DNA from: Mucilaginibacter yixingensis
GTDB lineage: Bacteria > Bacteroidota > Bacteroidia > Sphingobacteriales > Sphingobacteriaceae
Direction of reading: 5' to 3'
Length of the DNA stretch: 64,000 nt
NCBI RefSeq assembly: GCF_041080815.1
Contig: NZ_CP160205.1
Location: 2,604,001 to 2,668,000 of the forward strand
Shown: positions 53,454 to 62,600 of the stretch, in pieces
How positions within the stretch are numbered: the stretch's first letter is position 1
How the letters are laid out: every line of letters starts with the position of its first letter
Notes under the pieces: model-generated
Told to the model about the DNA's origin: nothing
The model's database searches: none
Seen by the model: only the letters and a program-made list of their open reading frames with translations
Program-made: the position numbers and the translations under genes

Positions 53454-53815
53454 TCAAAAATCCCGGTATTCCGCCCAAGAACGGGGCACCGTTCTCGCGA
53501 TGATCCCGCGTTCGGTCAGCGCCAGGCCTTCCTCGCTGAACCGGCCAACCAGCGCGCCTCCCGGCTTCCCCATTCGTTCTTTTTGATCAGCGCCTGGCCA
53601 ACGACTTAGCTGTCGCTGAAATCCCCGGAACAAAACTCGAAATAGCGTTCGTCCTGCAGGCGCACATTATCCGAGTACCGTTCGGAGCGGCCATGCGTCA
53701 CCCTCAGGCCGATAAAATGATCCACATCATGTTCGCCCCAGTAAATGATCGGGTGCCAGGCCTCCGCGCGTGTCCGGTAACGCGCAGGCGCAAAAAAGAT
53801 ATCCCCGCATTCCAT
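53454..53815 (-). pseudogene. Decayed fourth gene of the GHKL-PRTase operon
   Basis: ATG at 53815, 5 bp after the phosphoesterase stop, starts MECGDIFFAPARYRTRAEAW and runs 69 residues to a TAA at 53606. Past that stop the same frame reads VVGQALIKKNEW, and after one missing base in GGGG (near 53566) it reads KPGGALVGRFSEEGLALTER to 53454. One nonsense change and one frameshift thus explain a former protein of about 120 residues. The first part resembles small MazF/PemK-like barrels only vaguely. Confidence 0.5.
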
Positions 53816-53820
53816 CAACC

Positions 53821-55629
53821 TCAGGTCTGTGAAGCATCATAGAACTCATGTACACAGGCCAGCTTCTCCCGGTAGATCATACAGGTTTCCCGGAAATCCT
53901 TCCCGTAAGGGCAGCGCTCCACCTTCATATGCGACACAAAATAATGGTCTACCCTTAAGTTCGAAGCATTGCTGACGATATTATCCGGCGTACTGCCGGT
54001 ATAAAACAGGCTCACCACCGAAATACGGTCGATATGCTCCGGCTTGAAGAACTCCTGCTCGTTCTCCACCAGCCGGTCCACTGTCTTTCCGTTATTCACA
54101 ACATCCGTAATGATCAGGATATGCCGGAAGCGCCCGCCGTTCTCCACCGCGATCTTTTTCTCATAGGCCTCATGGTCATTATACCGGTAAGAATAAGGCA
54201 GGTAAGAAAAAGGCTTGTCCGACCGCAAACCCGTATAGCTCCCAATAATATTCCCTTCGATCCCCAGCGCCAGCACAAAATCGAAATCCAGCTCGTTCCT
54301 CGTCACCACATCATAAATGGCTTTTTGTGCCAGCATGACATGGTCGCGCTCCGAAAGCAGCATCGGCACATCGATCCAGTTATGCGCTTTGGAAGAATCG
54401 CTCCAGTGGAAATGCCCCGACTTGAACAGGTTGAGCTCTTTTACAATGCCGAACAGCTTTTTGTGGTATTCATTCTTATTAAAATCGAACACCAGACTGC
54501 CTGCACCTCCATCGGCTTCAGGCGCGACCATTTCCGTTGCGCCATCCTCAGCTCCCGGCCCGGCCTCAGTCCCTGGTCGCGGCATCGCCAGCAGGTCATG
54601 CGTCTCGATCACTATCTCCGCTGCAACCGGCTGCCGCAGCACGATACGGCCGATATTTTCATTATTGTCATTCTTTTGCAGTTTGCTCCAGGAGCCAAAA
54701 GGAAAATCCGTATGGGCATGCTCATTGCGCAGGCCATGGATAAAATGATCCAGGAAAAGCCCGGATTCGGTATCGATCCGATAGACCTTAAAACCACCGG
54801 GTACATCCGTTTTAGAAAAGGCCGGAGCCGCGATCATGGCTAATTGGTTCACACTGTTCGAGGCCGAAGTGTGCTCGTTGCCGTACATCACCACACCGAA
54901 ACCATGTCGCTCAAGTACTCTTTTGACCTCGATTTTATTGTGGGCATCCCACTGGCCGTCCAGGTTATTTTCGTACTGCCCGTAAAAGTTGTGATGAAAG
55001 ACCGCAATCTTGACAAAGTCCGTGTATTCCGTTAATAAGGCCGTTAGTTCTGCATCCAGTTGATCCTGGTCGATAAAGCCCTTGCCACCCACGATACCGA
55101 TATGGCCGTTCGAATTCAGGCCGATCAAAAGTAATCGCTCCTCCGTAAAAACCAGTGTGTCCGTAATGATCGAATCGTAAGCAAAATCCCGCTCTAAAAA
55201 ACTTTGGTAAAAGGCCGAAAAGTCCGCGAACTTTGCCTCATGTAATTCATAAGGTTTCTGCCGCTTATCCGATGCGGCATAAGCATTGGTCAGCTTCATG
55301 CGATTGACATCGTGATCGCCCGGCACCACCATGATTTTTTCCGATGGAATCCCCAGTTTATCTGTTAAACGCTTCAGAAAGTATACCGCGAAATGGTACT
55401 CTGGCTCATAGCTCTTGTCGGCGATGTCGCCGGAAATGATCAGGTACTTTTCATCAGCACCATAATGCGTCTGGACATGCGCGCAAAATTCGTCAATGAA
55501 ATTCTTGCCGATATTGTTCGCTTCCGAAGTGGTCAGATAGGAGCCTGGTTTGGTGATCAGTTCCTCATCCTCGTTCTTATGGCTCGACACATGCAGGTCA
55601 GACAGATGTATAATTACCTTGGCACTCAT
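53821..55629 (-). CDS. Metallophosphoesterase fused to orotate-PRTase-like domain
   Basis: The 602-residue fusion has a calcineurin-like phosphoesterase (4-300) with HLSDLH (Asp11, His13), SGD (Asp68), GDHD (104-107), HH (212-213) and GNEH (250-253), where GHxH is usual. A glycine/acid-rich linker (350-378) follows. The C-terminal type I phosphoribosyltransferase-like domain (385-590) resembles PyrE, with FKSGHFHWSDSSKAHNWID and the PRPP loop ILIITDVVNNGKTVD (504-518). It overlaps the upstream PRTase gene by ATGA. A pathway that handles a phosphoribosylated compound is inference. Confidence 0.85.
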   Translation of the reverse strand: MSAKVIIHLSDLHVSSHKNEDEELITKPGSYLTTSEANNIGKNFIDEFCAHVQTHYGADEKYLIISGDIADKSYEPEYHFAVYFLKRLTDKLGIPSEKIMVVPGDHDVNRMKLTNAYAASDKRQKPYELHEAKFADFSAFYQSFLERDFAYDSIITDTLVFTEERLLLIGLNSNGHIGIVGGKGFIDQDQLDAELTALLTEYTDFVKIAVFHHNFYGQYENNLDGQWDAHNKIEVKRVLERHGFGVVMYGNEHTSASNSVNQLAMIAAPAFSKTDVPGGFKVYRIDTESGLFLDHFIHGLRNEHAHTDFPFGSWSKLQKNDNNENIGRIVLRQPVAAEIVIETHDLLAMPRPGTEAGPGAEDGATEMVAPEADGGAGSLVFDFNKNEYHKKLFGIVKELNLFKSGHFHWSDSSKAHNWIDVPMLLSERDHVMLAQKAIYDVVTRNELDFDFVLALGIEGNIIGSYTGLRSDKPFSYLPYSYRYNDHEAYEKKIAVENGGRFRHILIITDVVNNGKTVDRLVENEQEFFKPEHIDRISVVSLFYTGSTPDNIVSNASNLRVDHYFVSHMKVERCPYGKDFRETCMIYREKLACVHEFYDASQT

Positions 55630-56645
55630 AACAGATTGTTCAAAGCGGTCAAAATTTGGTAATCGATCGGGTTATTTTCCCGCGAGATATGGAACACACT
55701 CAGCGCATCCTTCGCCTGGTCACCCGGCCTGAGCGTATCCACCTTCACGATTGATACATGGCCGATATACTGACCGCCGGAATAATTGATGATGTTCTGG
55801 CAGATGCGGACCTCCGTCCCCAGGCAGACCATATCTGCGACTACGATATAACGGGCATCCGATTTGATCTTGCTGCCGATATTGCTGTACACCTTATTCA
55901 CCGGCCCGATGTGGTCCATCGACAGCAGGTCCCATTTCAGAAAACCGGACAGTACGGTCGCGATCAGCGCGCCATTCATATTCTGGCAGAACAGGATCGG
56001 CTTTTCATCCCCGGAGCTCCATTCGGCTTTAGCGAGCATTTGCAGCGCCAGCCGGTAGATCACGTACAAAAAGAACGGCTGGTCGGCCACCGCCATGCCT
56101 TTGATGTCCACGAACTTGGGCAGATAGATCGGCGAATGGTGATGAAAAGCCTCTTGGGTGCCGTTATCGATCGTATGCGCCTGCAGCAGCTGCACGAATT
56201 TTTTATAGAATAATTCGTCCAGGGGAACCAGTTCCAGCGCCGGCGCCTGGTCGCTGACATGGAAGACCGGGTAAGCATCATCCATCAGCGCGTTATTGAC
56301 ATAGATATCGACCTCCAGGCGCTTGACGATCGGCAAACCGATATTGGTCAGCACCAAATGGCGCACTAGGCTTTTGAGCTTCACGATCAGCGGACGCTGA
56401 TTGATCTGCACATCCCGGACACCCTCAAAATCGATGACAAGGTCATGGTCCCGGCCATGCACGGTCGCCTCGATATAAGCACAGATATTGGTCAATGTTT
56501 CCTTGGTGAGCTCCTGACCGTAGATGCCCGCATCGATATTGACCTCCACGTCACCCTTGTCCGCAAGGTAAGTGCCCGTATAGGATTGCTCCGCGTGCGC
56601 CGTGATATAGATCACCTGCTCTTTTATGATCGCCGATATCACCAT
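55626..56645 (-). CDS. Phosphoribosyltransferase-like protein with N-terminal STAS-like region
   Basis: The 339-residue protein has an N-terminal alpha/beta region (1-130; DLVIDFEGVRDVQINQRPLIVKL resembles the STAS core) and a C-terminal PRTase-like domain. The PRPP-loop-like segment is YIVVADMVCLGTEVR (266-280), and PILFCQNMNGALIATVL fits the preceding strand-helix. It begins 1 bp after the GHKL ATPase gene and overlaps the phosphoesterase fusion, so the three are one translational unit. The acidic pair of the loop is partly changed, so catalysis is uncertain. Confidence 0.75.
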   Translation of the reverse strand: MVISAIIKEQVIYITAHAEQSYTGTYLADKGDVEVNIDAGIYGQELTKETLTNICAYIEATVHGRDHDLVIDFEGVRDVQINQRPLIVKLKSLVRHLVLTNIGLPIVKRLEVDIYVNNALMDDAYPVFHVSDQAPALELVPLDELFYKKFVQLLQAHTIDNGTQEAFHHHSPIYLPKFVDIKGMAVADQPFFLYVIYRLALQMLAKAEWSSGDEKPILFCQNMNGALIATVLSGFLKWDLLSMDHIGPVNKVYSNIGSKIKSDARYIVVADMVCLGTEVRICQNIINYSGGQYIGHVSIVKVDTLRPGDQAKDALSVFHISRENNPIDYQILTALNNLL

Positions 56646-56646
56646 G

Positions 56647-57879
56647 TCAGTTCGCTATTTTGGGGATCTCGGTTTCGATGTGCACGCCCGGGAGCTTAAT
56701 GCTAAAAATTCGGATGGAAGAATACTGCACGTCCTCGGTATAACGCTGAAAGACGGTCAGCGCGAGCTGTAGGATGGCCTGCCGGGCTTTCTGCGAAAGC
56801 ATCGTCATCCGCTCCAGGAACTCGTCCTCGGCGATCTCCCCAAAGCCCGCCTGGCTGTGCGTATTGGCGATTGCGATCCGGATCTCCTGCAGCTCGGTCA
56901 GCTCGCGGCTCATGCGGCTGGAAACGATGATCTGCACGCTGTCATAATGCAGCCGGAAATAGCCCTTGCAGCTGACCACGATATTGATCATCAAGTCGAA
57001 CAGGCCACGCCGGTTCTTCAGCATCGAAAAATAGAAGGTTTCGAAGATCGAAAAGGCACATTTCTGCACCTCCGCCGACATTTTTAGGCGAACCCGGCCC
57101 TCCAGTTCCTTGAATACCCCCAGTGGCTCATAGTACGATGTCGGAGGTTTATCCGCGATGGTCGGGTACAGGCCGATCCCCTTATCCGCGATCGAGCAAC
57201 TGAGCTTGAACCGCCCGCTGAACATCATCACATAAGCATCGCTTTTGGAATGGAACAGCCCGTTGGTGATCAGCTCCGCCATGGTATTGATCACATTCCG
57301 GCGGGTCCGATTATCCGTATCCGCATCCGAGATCAGCTCTTCGAAATGCTTGGTCACCGAGAAAGAAAAATATTCGATCAGGTCGTCCCGCTGGGCTTCC
57401 TCGCTGCACTTGCTGTCCACCACCGAAGCCATCGCCGAGTCGTCAAGCGAATAGATTCGCACCTTGTGGTCCGCCCGCTGTTCCTTTTTACTGCGGAAGT
57501 CACCGACCTGCCGCTCATCGAACTGGAAGATCCTCCTACCCAGCGGGAAGGTAGGGTTCATATTATTGCCGATGATATACAGAAAATCCGAGCGCTGCAG
57601 GAACTTGATCAGGTGATTGGACACCAAATCGTTCTCGAAGATCAGCCGCGCGCGCTTCTGGTGAAAATCTTTGAGGTAGGCCCCCAGTGTGATCAGCAGG
57701 GGCAGCGTATTAGGCTCGATCACCAAGTCATTATCGAGCACGATATCCGGCGGATCATATTTATTAGCCGCCGTCCTGTAATATTGCGACAGCTCCTTCA
57801 GGAACTCGTTGTAGAACCTGAATGAGGTGAAAGGCGTTCCTTCCTTTAAGGACAATATGATAGCGTGCTCTGTGATCAT
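56647..57879 (-). CDS. GHKL ATPase with STAS-like N-terminal domain
   Basis: The 410-residue soluble protein has an N-terminal region (45-105) resembling STAS domains (PPDIVLDNDLVIEPNTLPLLITLG) and a GHKL ATPase domain. The N box is NTMAELITNGLFHS (Glu202, Asn206), and the G1 box DKGIG lies at 232-236. No HisKA domain is present, so it is not a standard histidine kinase; anti-sigma-like or MutL-like switches are closer. It is the first gene of the operon. Confidence 0.82.
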   Translation of the reverse strand: MITEHAIILSLKEGTPFTSFRFYNEFLKELSQYYRTAANKYDPPDIVLDNDLVIEPNTLPLLITLGAYLKDFHQKRARLIFENDLVSNHLIKFLQRSDFLYIIGNNMNPTFPLGRRIFQFDERQVGDFRSKKEQRADHKVRIYSLDDSAMASVVDSKCSEEAQRDDLIEYFSFSVTKHFEELISDADTDNRTRRNVINTMAELITNGLFHSKSDAYVMMFSGRFKLSCSIADKGIGLYPTIADKPPTSYYEPLGVFKELEGRVRLKMSAEVQKCAFSIFETFYFSMLKNRRGLFDLMINIVVSCKGYFRLHYDSVQIIVSSRMSRELTELQEIRIAIANTHSQAGFGEIAEDEFLERMTMLSQKARQAILQLALTVFQRYTEDVQYSSIRIFSIKLPGVHIETEIPKIAN

Positions 57880-57934
57880 TTAAGGTTTGTACAATAATAT
57901 TAATTAACAATGATATCTATCAATATTTGCGTAT

Positions 57935-57942
57935 ATTTTTGA
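57935..57942 (+). promoter_or_regulatory. Possible -7 element toward the PIN-like gene
   Basis: TATTTTTG fits TAnnTTTG in the 123-bp divergent region between the operon and the PIN-like gene. No clear upstream TTG was seen. The region is strikingly AT-rich compared with the GC-rich genes on both sides. Confidence 0.3.
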
Positions 57943-58002
57943 TCATTGACACTGAAAATCAGCGGAATAATGTCCGATGATACGGAATAAGTATCTTTAC
58001 GT

Positions 58003-59358
58003 ATGCGCATCTACATCGATCAAAGCACCATCCAGGCCCTCAAACGCGAAGGCGGCGACGAACTCCTGCAGCGCATCCTCGAAGACAACCAAAAAAACAT
58101 CTACTGCTTCTCCGAAGCGCATATCCATGACCTCGTCCGCGACCGCACCGACGAAAAATTCAAGGACATGGACCTCCTTGAGCAGATCGCCGGCAACCAC
58201 TGCTTCCACTGGGACGAGCGACCCAAATTCGATCCCTGGACACCCCGGCAACACCATGCCCGCTTTGATTGGGATTTTCAATTGGACATCCTCGAAAAAA
58301 GCCCCGAGATGAGCCTGCTCACCGACTACCTGCAGACCATCCCGCTCAACTTTCGCGATCTGGCCGACGAATCCAGGCTGCCCGCCGACATGCCCCCGGA
58401 CTACCGCGAGCTCTTCGCGCAGACCACCACTTTCTATGATTTCTTCCAGGCCTTCTACGGTTTTTCCCACGGATTGAGCGCCGAGCAAAAGAAATTCCGG
58501 GCTTTTCTCCAATACCTGCACAAGCACGACTACCTCAAAGTGATCTACACACATTTCGGCATCGAAGGCTTCGACGGCAAGCAGATCACCGACCCCAAAT
58601 TATTTCTGGAGACCTACAGCGCCTATATCAAAAAGCAGCTCACCCAGAAAGACGACTACAGCCTGTTTCTCGCCATGTATTACAGCCTGGAATTCCTCGG
58701 CCTCGTCAAAGGTAAAGTCCGCAAGCAACAACTGATGAACCTTATCAACGACGCCCGTCATGCCTTCTTCGGCGCCTTCTGCGACATCATCGTCTCGTCC
58801 GATGAGGATTTTCTGAAAAAGACTGCTTTTATCTACAAAGCCATGCAGGTCTGGGCCACCCCCATGACCACAGACGAATTCGCCGCCTGGTTAGCCAAAC
58901 AAGCGCCGCCGGAACATCATTTCCAGGGCCTCCTTAACGAACTAAATGACCTCCATCAAAAAAAACTGCTACGCCACGAACAGGTGGGCACGACGACCTA
59001 TACCTGCTACGCCCTCGAACGGGTGTATTTCTATTACTTTGATACCGTCACCATCGGCATGGAAGGGGAAACCGCTTTCTTTTATTACTCGCGCGAACAG
59101 GTGCGCCTGTCCAACGGCGTTTTCTTCGAGGAACTCAACCGCATCATCGAATTCCTCACCAAGGAGATCGGCCCCGACCTGTACGACCAGGGAAAAGCCG
59201 CGCCGGAAGAAGTAACCGAAGGCCACTGGCCCGGCCGCGCCTGGCTGCTGGACGGATATGCAGCTGAACTGGTGCTCAACGACCACGGCATCCACCTCAC
59301 CTTTAACCCAGTGCCCCAAACCAACGAAGAAAGCACAGTCAGCAACAGGGATGCTTAA
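58003..59358 (+). CDS. PIN-like domain protein
   Basis: The 451-residue protein starts MRIYIDQSTIQAL with Asp6, has SEAHIHDL with Glu38, and after a long helical insertion NDARHAFFGAFCDIIVSSDEDF (Asp250, Asp261, Asp267). This order of acidic residues and the strand-helix layout fit PIN-like ribonucleases. Residues 290-430 form an extra winged-helix-like region. It is divergent from the GHKL-PRTase operon. Codon use is GC-rich like that operon and unlike the following gene. It could be an effector or an RNA-processing partner. Confidence 0.7.
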   Translation: MRIYIDQSTIQALKREGGDELLQRILEDNQKNIYCFSEAHIHDLVRDRTDEKFKDMDLLEQIAGNHCFHWDERPKFDPWTPRQHHARFDWDFQLDILEKSPEMSLLTDYLQTIPLNFRDLADESRLPADMPPDYRELFAQTTTFYDFFQAFYGFSHGLSAEQKKFRAFLQYLHKHDYLKVIYTHFGIEGFDGKQITDPKLFLETYSAYIKKQLTQKDDYSLFLAMYYSLEFLGLVKGKVRKQQLMNLINDARHAFFGAFCDIIVSSDEDFLKKTAFIYKAMQVWATPMTTDEFAAWLAKQAPPEHHFQGLLNELNDLHQKKLLRHEQVGTTTYTCYALERVYFYYFDTVTIGMEGETAFFYYSREQVRLSNGVFFEELNRIIEFLTKEIGPDLYDQGKAAPEEVTEGHWPGRAWLLDGYAAELVLNDHGIHLTFNPVPQTNEESTVSNRDA

Positions 59359-59604
59359 CCATTTCTTAAAGCAAAAAGCGATTTTTGATAACTTTAGTCA
59401 TCGTCAAGCCTTTCAATTACTATCATTGATAAAAAAGAAAATCTTTTGATTTAAATAAAACTGATGTTCGATTTTTATGAAAAGACAAAATGATTTTGAA
59501 ATAGCGTTCTAATCAAAGCTTTAGTGGAAATTTGCATTAGTTAAAAGAAAGTTGTATTTACTGCAACAATATTCAATAAACCTAAACTTTATTCTTCAGA
59601 AGAA

Positions 59605-62600
59605 ATGGACTACGAAATACACGGAAAAATTGAAAAATTTGAAGAGTTTTTAAGACTTACTTATAAAGGAATCAACGAGAAGTACGCCGACCGCCAGTCT
59701 GCCAACGTTGACGAACTATGGAATTGTTCACTTTTTCTCGCAAAAATACTGCATGCTGCCAAACCGATATCTAACATTACTAACGTAGAAGGTCTGGAAC
59801 AATTTAAAGTGGACTATGAAGCCGCCACCGGTCGTAATATCGATCTTCCGGGAATTTTTAAAGACTTCTGGTTGCGTAAGATTGGTGATCGTATACACAT
59901 TGCCGGCCTGATCTCAATTTCTTGTTTAACCTTTGAAAAGATAACTCTTTACTGGAAGGAATTACTTTTTTTATCTGTTCAGCAGGCTCAAGACAAGCAA
60001 AATAATATGGATACCCTGGAATTTGAAAAAGCAAATTTCGAAGATGTTATCCGAAAATACGAACAGGACAATAATTGTATACTTGACCCAAACGGTATTT
60101 TTTTTAAAAAATGGAGTTCGGTGAAAAATGACAAGGTTACTTTCAGTAACATAGAGGCTCATTTTCAGGGATATTTAGATTACTGGGAGCGTTTCGAATT
60201 TATACTGGCTTATAAACAGCGCATAGCGGCTGAAGAAAACCGAAGTTTTCTTCATATCACCGAAAATAATCTTGAGAAAATATACAACGAACATCGAGGG
60301 TGTTATTCAGATATTCCTGAATATCTGAATTTTATTAATGATTCACAATTTAGGAAGTCGGCAGGAGGATATGATATCCTCTTTCACGCGTCTTCCAGTC
60401 AATTGAACTACTGGCATATACTTGCCAATCAGATATCAGGACGTTATTGGACGTTACTTGACCAGGACGATCAAATTCCCGATAAACAGACTGCACTAAA
60501 AATATGGCTCTTTAAAACGCAGCATATCGATGCTCATAAACCGCTTTCGGGAGCTACAATCGCTGCCGTCTCGGCATTTTGCCGTGAAGCTTATCTGTTT
60601 TTGAAGACTGAGCCGGATTTCGCTGGCGGACGTGATGAGATTCGGAAAATGATCTATGATAGCTCATTTAAGGGCGGCTTCATCAGCCTGAAAGATCATT
60701 ATATCAGCTACGATATGGATGCTGTGGCTCCGGTCGATGTTTACCACCGATTGAATGACGGGCCGCTTAGCCAAGGTAATACATTGTATGATCAGCGGTC
60801 GCGTCACAGTGTCAACAAACTGATCAACGCGTTCATTTGCGGTGAGAACAAATACACACCCGTTTACGATGAAAACGGAGAGGTGCTCCCGCAGCAACCC
60901 TACCGTCGTATCGCGGAATTACTGATGATAGCAGCTGAACGGCCTTTTTTAGCCTGGAAAATTTGTCATATTATCTTACATCGACGGCAAGAGATTTTAC
61001 CTGCGTTGTTTTCGCATCCGCAATTGGCGGCGCTTGGCTTCGTGCTTGCAGACGAAATGCAGGCAAGTCATCCTGCCGATCCGCTTAACATAGAATTATG
61101 GCAACAATCAACCTCGTTATTTATTTCCTGTGCGACCCGACTCTATTTCAGACCGAAACAGATTGCAAAGATTCTAGTCCAGCAATTTGTCGAACTTAAC
61201 AAAGACAAATACCAGGACCTTAGGGGAAGCAGACCTCCCTCAGACCCGATTAAGGAGACCGCAAGAAAAAAACGGGAAACAGGCACGCTGAACCGTTTGG
61301 TCGCCTGGGATTACCCGGCAACTTTTCAACAACACATACCCTCATTATTCAGTTTCCTTTGTTTTTATATAAATAGGTATCAAATGCCAGAGGTTTACCG
61401 CAATCGTCTGGTGAAATTCCCGATGGTACAATGGGATGCTATTTTTTGTTTAATGCAGATGATAGACTCTCCCAAGTTCAAGACTTATCGCCCTGCACTT
61501 GAGCCACAGTTACAAAAATTTACCCGGCTATTCCTGAAAAGTTATCTTAACTTACTGGAAACCGACGAGGCTTTAGGATTTGATTATCATACTAAAACAG
61601 ATACTGTTGGTAATATCACCTGGAGTGAAAGTATTGAGCGGTTGGATAAGTTGCAGTGGATATATCCCATTTATCATTTGTATAAATACAATTTGCTCGC
61701 CCAGTTTTTATCACCACGGATATATTTTGAAGCCACTACAGATATTTTGCATGAAAAGAATCGAGTTCACATTTTACAGTTGCGGACACATATCGGAGTT
61801 TTACTTCTTTTACTAAAAAAACTGGTAAGCCCAGAGATACCCTCGGGATTCGAAAAAACAAAACTTCAGGATATCCAGAGTTCAATTGAGGCTCAGATCG
61901 TCAGCTTTGTCCGCCAGTATGCTAAAAATGACCCGGGCTCGGGGCATTTCGACCTGTTTGAATTTAACCACGAGACATCTCTTTATGGCTACAGCGATGA
62001 AGCGTTATTGCCGCGGCTGGCACGTGCGGTGAACTGGTTCTCTAACAAGGAAGCAATAATCACGGCCATTAAAACCAGCGGTGACTATCACAAATTACTG
62101 ACCATGTTGGAATGGATAACGTCTACTGGTATCCGCAAAAAATTATTGGAAGAAGCAAATGGTGCAGACGTGCTTACAATATTGGATAAACAGCACTGGA
62201 TCCCGGAAATTAAAAACATTTTACTGCAATTGTCACATAACCAGGAACTACTGGAAAAACTGGAGGAAGCACTGGTGTTTTATGAAGTTAAAGTCGCAGA
62301 TGCGCGTAATGATGTCAGTAATAAAATGGAAGCGTTTCGTATTCGGCTGCTGATCGCCTATTTCAGTGCTGATGAAAAACAACTCGATGGAGTGACGGCA
62401 CCGGTTGTTCATCCCCAAGTGCATAGTAATAATCTGAGTAGTAGTGATTATCGCTCGTTTTACCGTGGTTTGATCCGACTGACCGATTGCCCTGAAAGCG
62501 CTTATACAATTTTCAATGATCTTTTCCGCAGATTTCCGCAATATACTTCGCTTGCAATTAACCGGTTGTGTGCCGCCTATAAAACCGCTGAAAAGAATGA

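Noticed and set aside
54034-54843. 269-codon plus ORF antisense to the phosphoesterase fusion, and 191-codon ORF at 57250-57825
   Set aside because: Composition and lack of motifs mark them as shadows of the GC-rich minus-strand genes.
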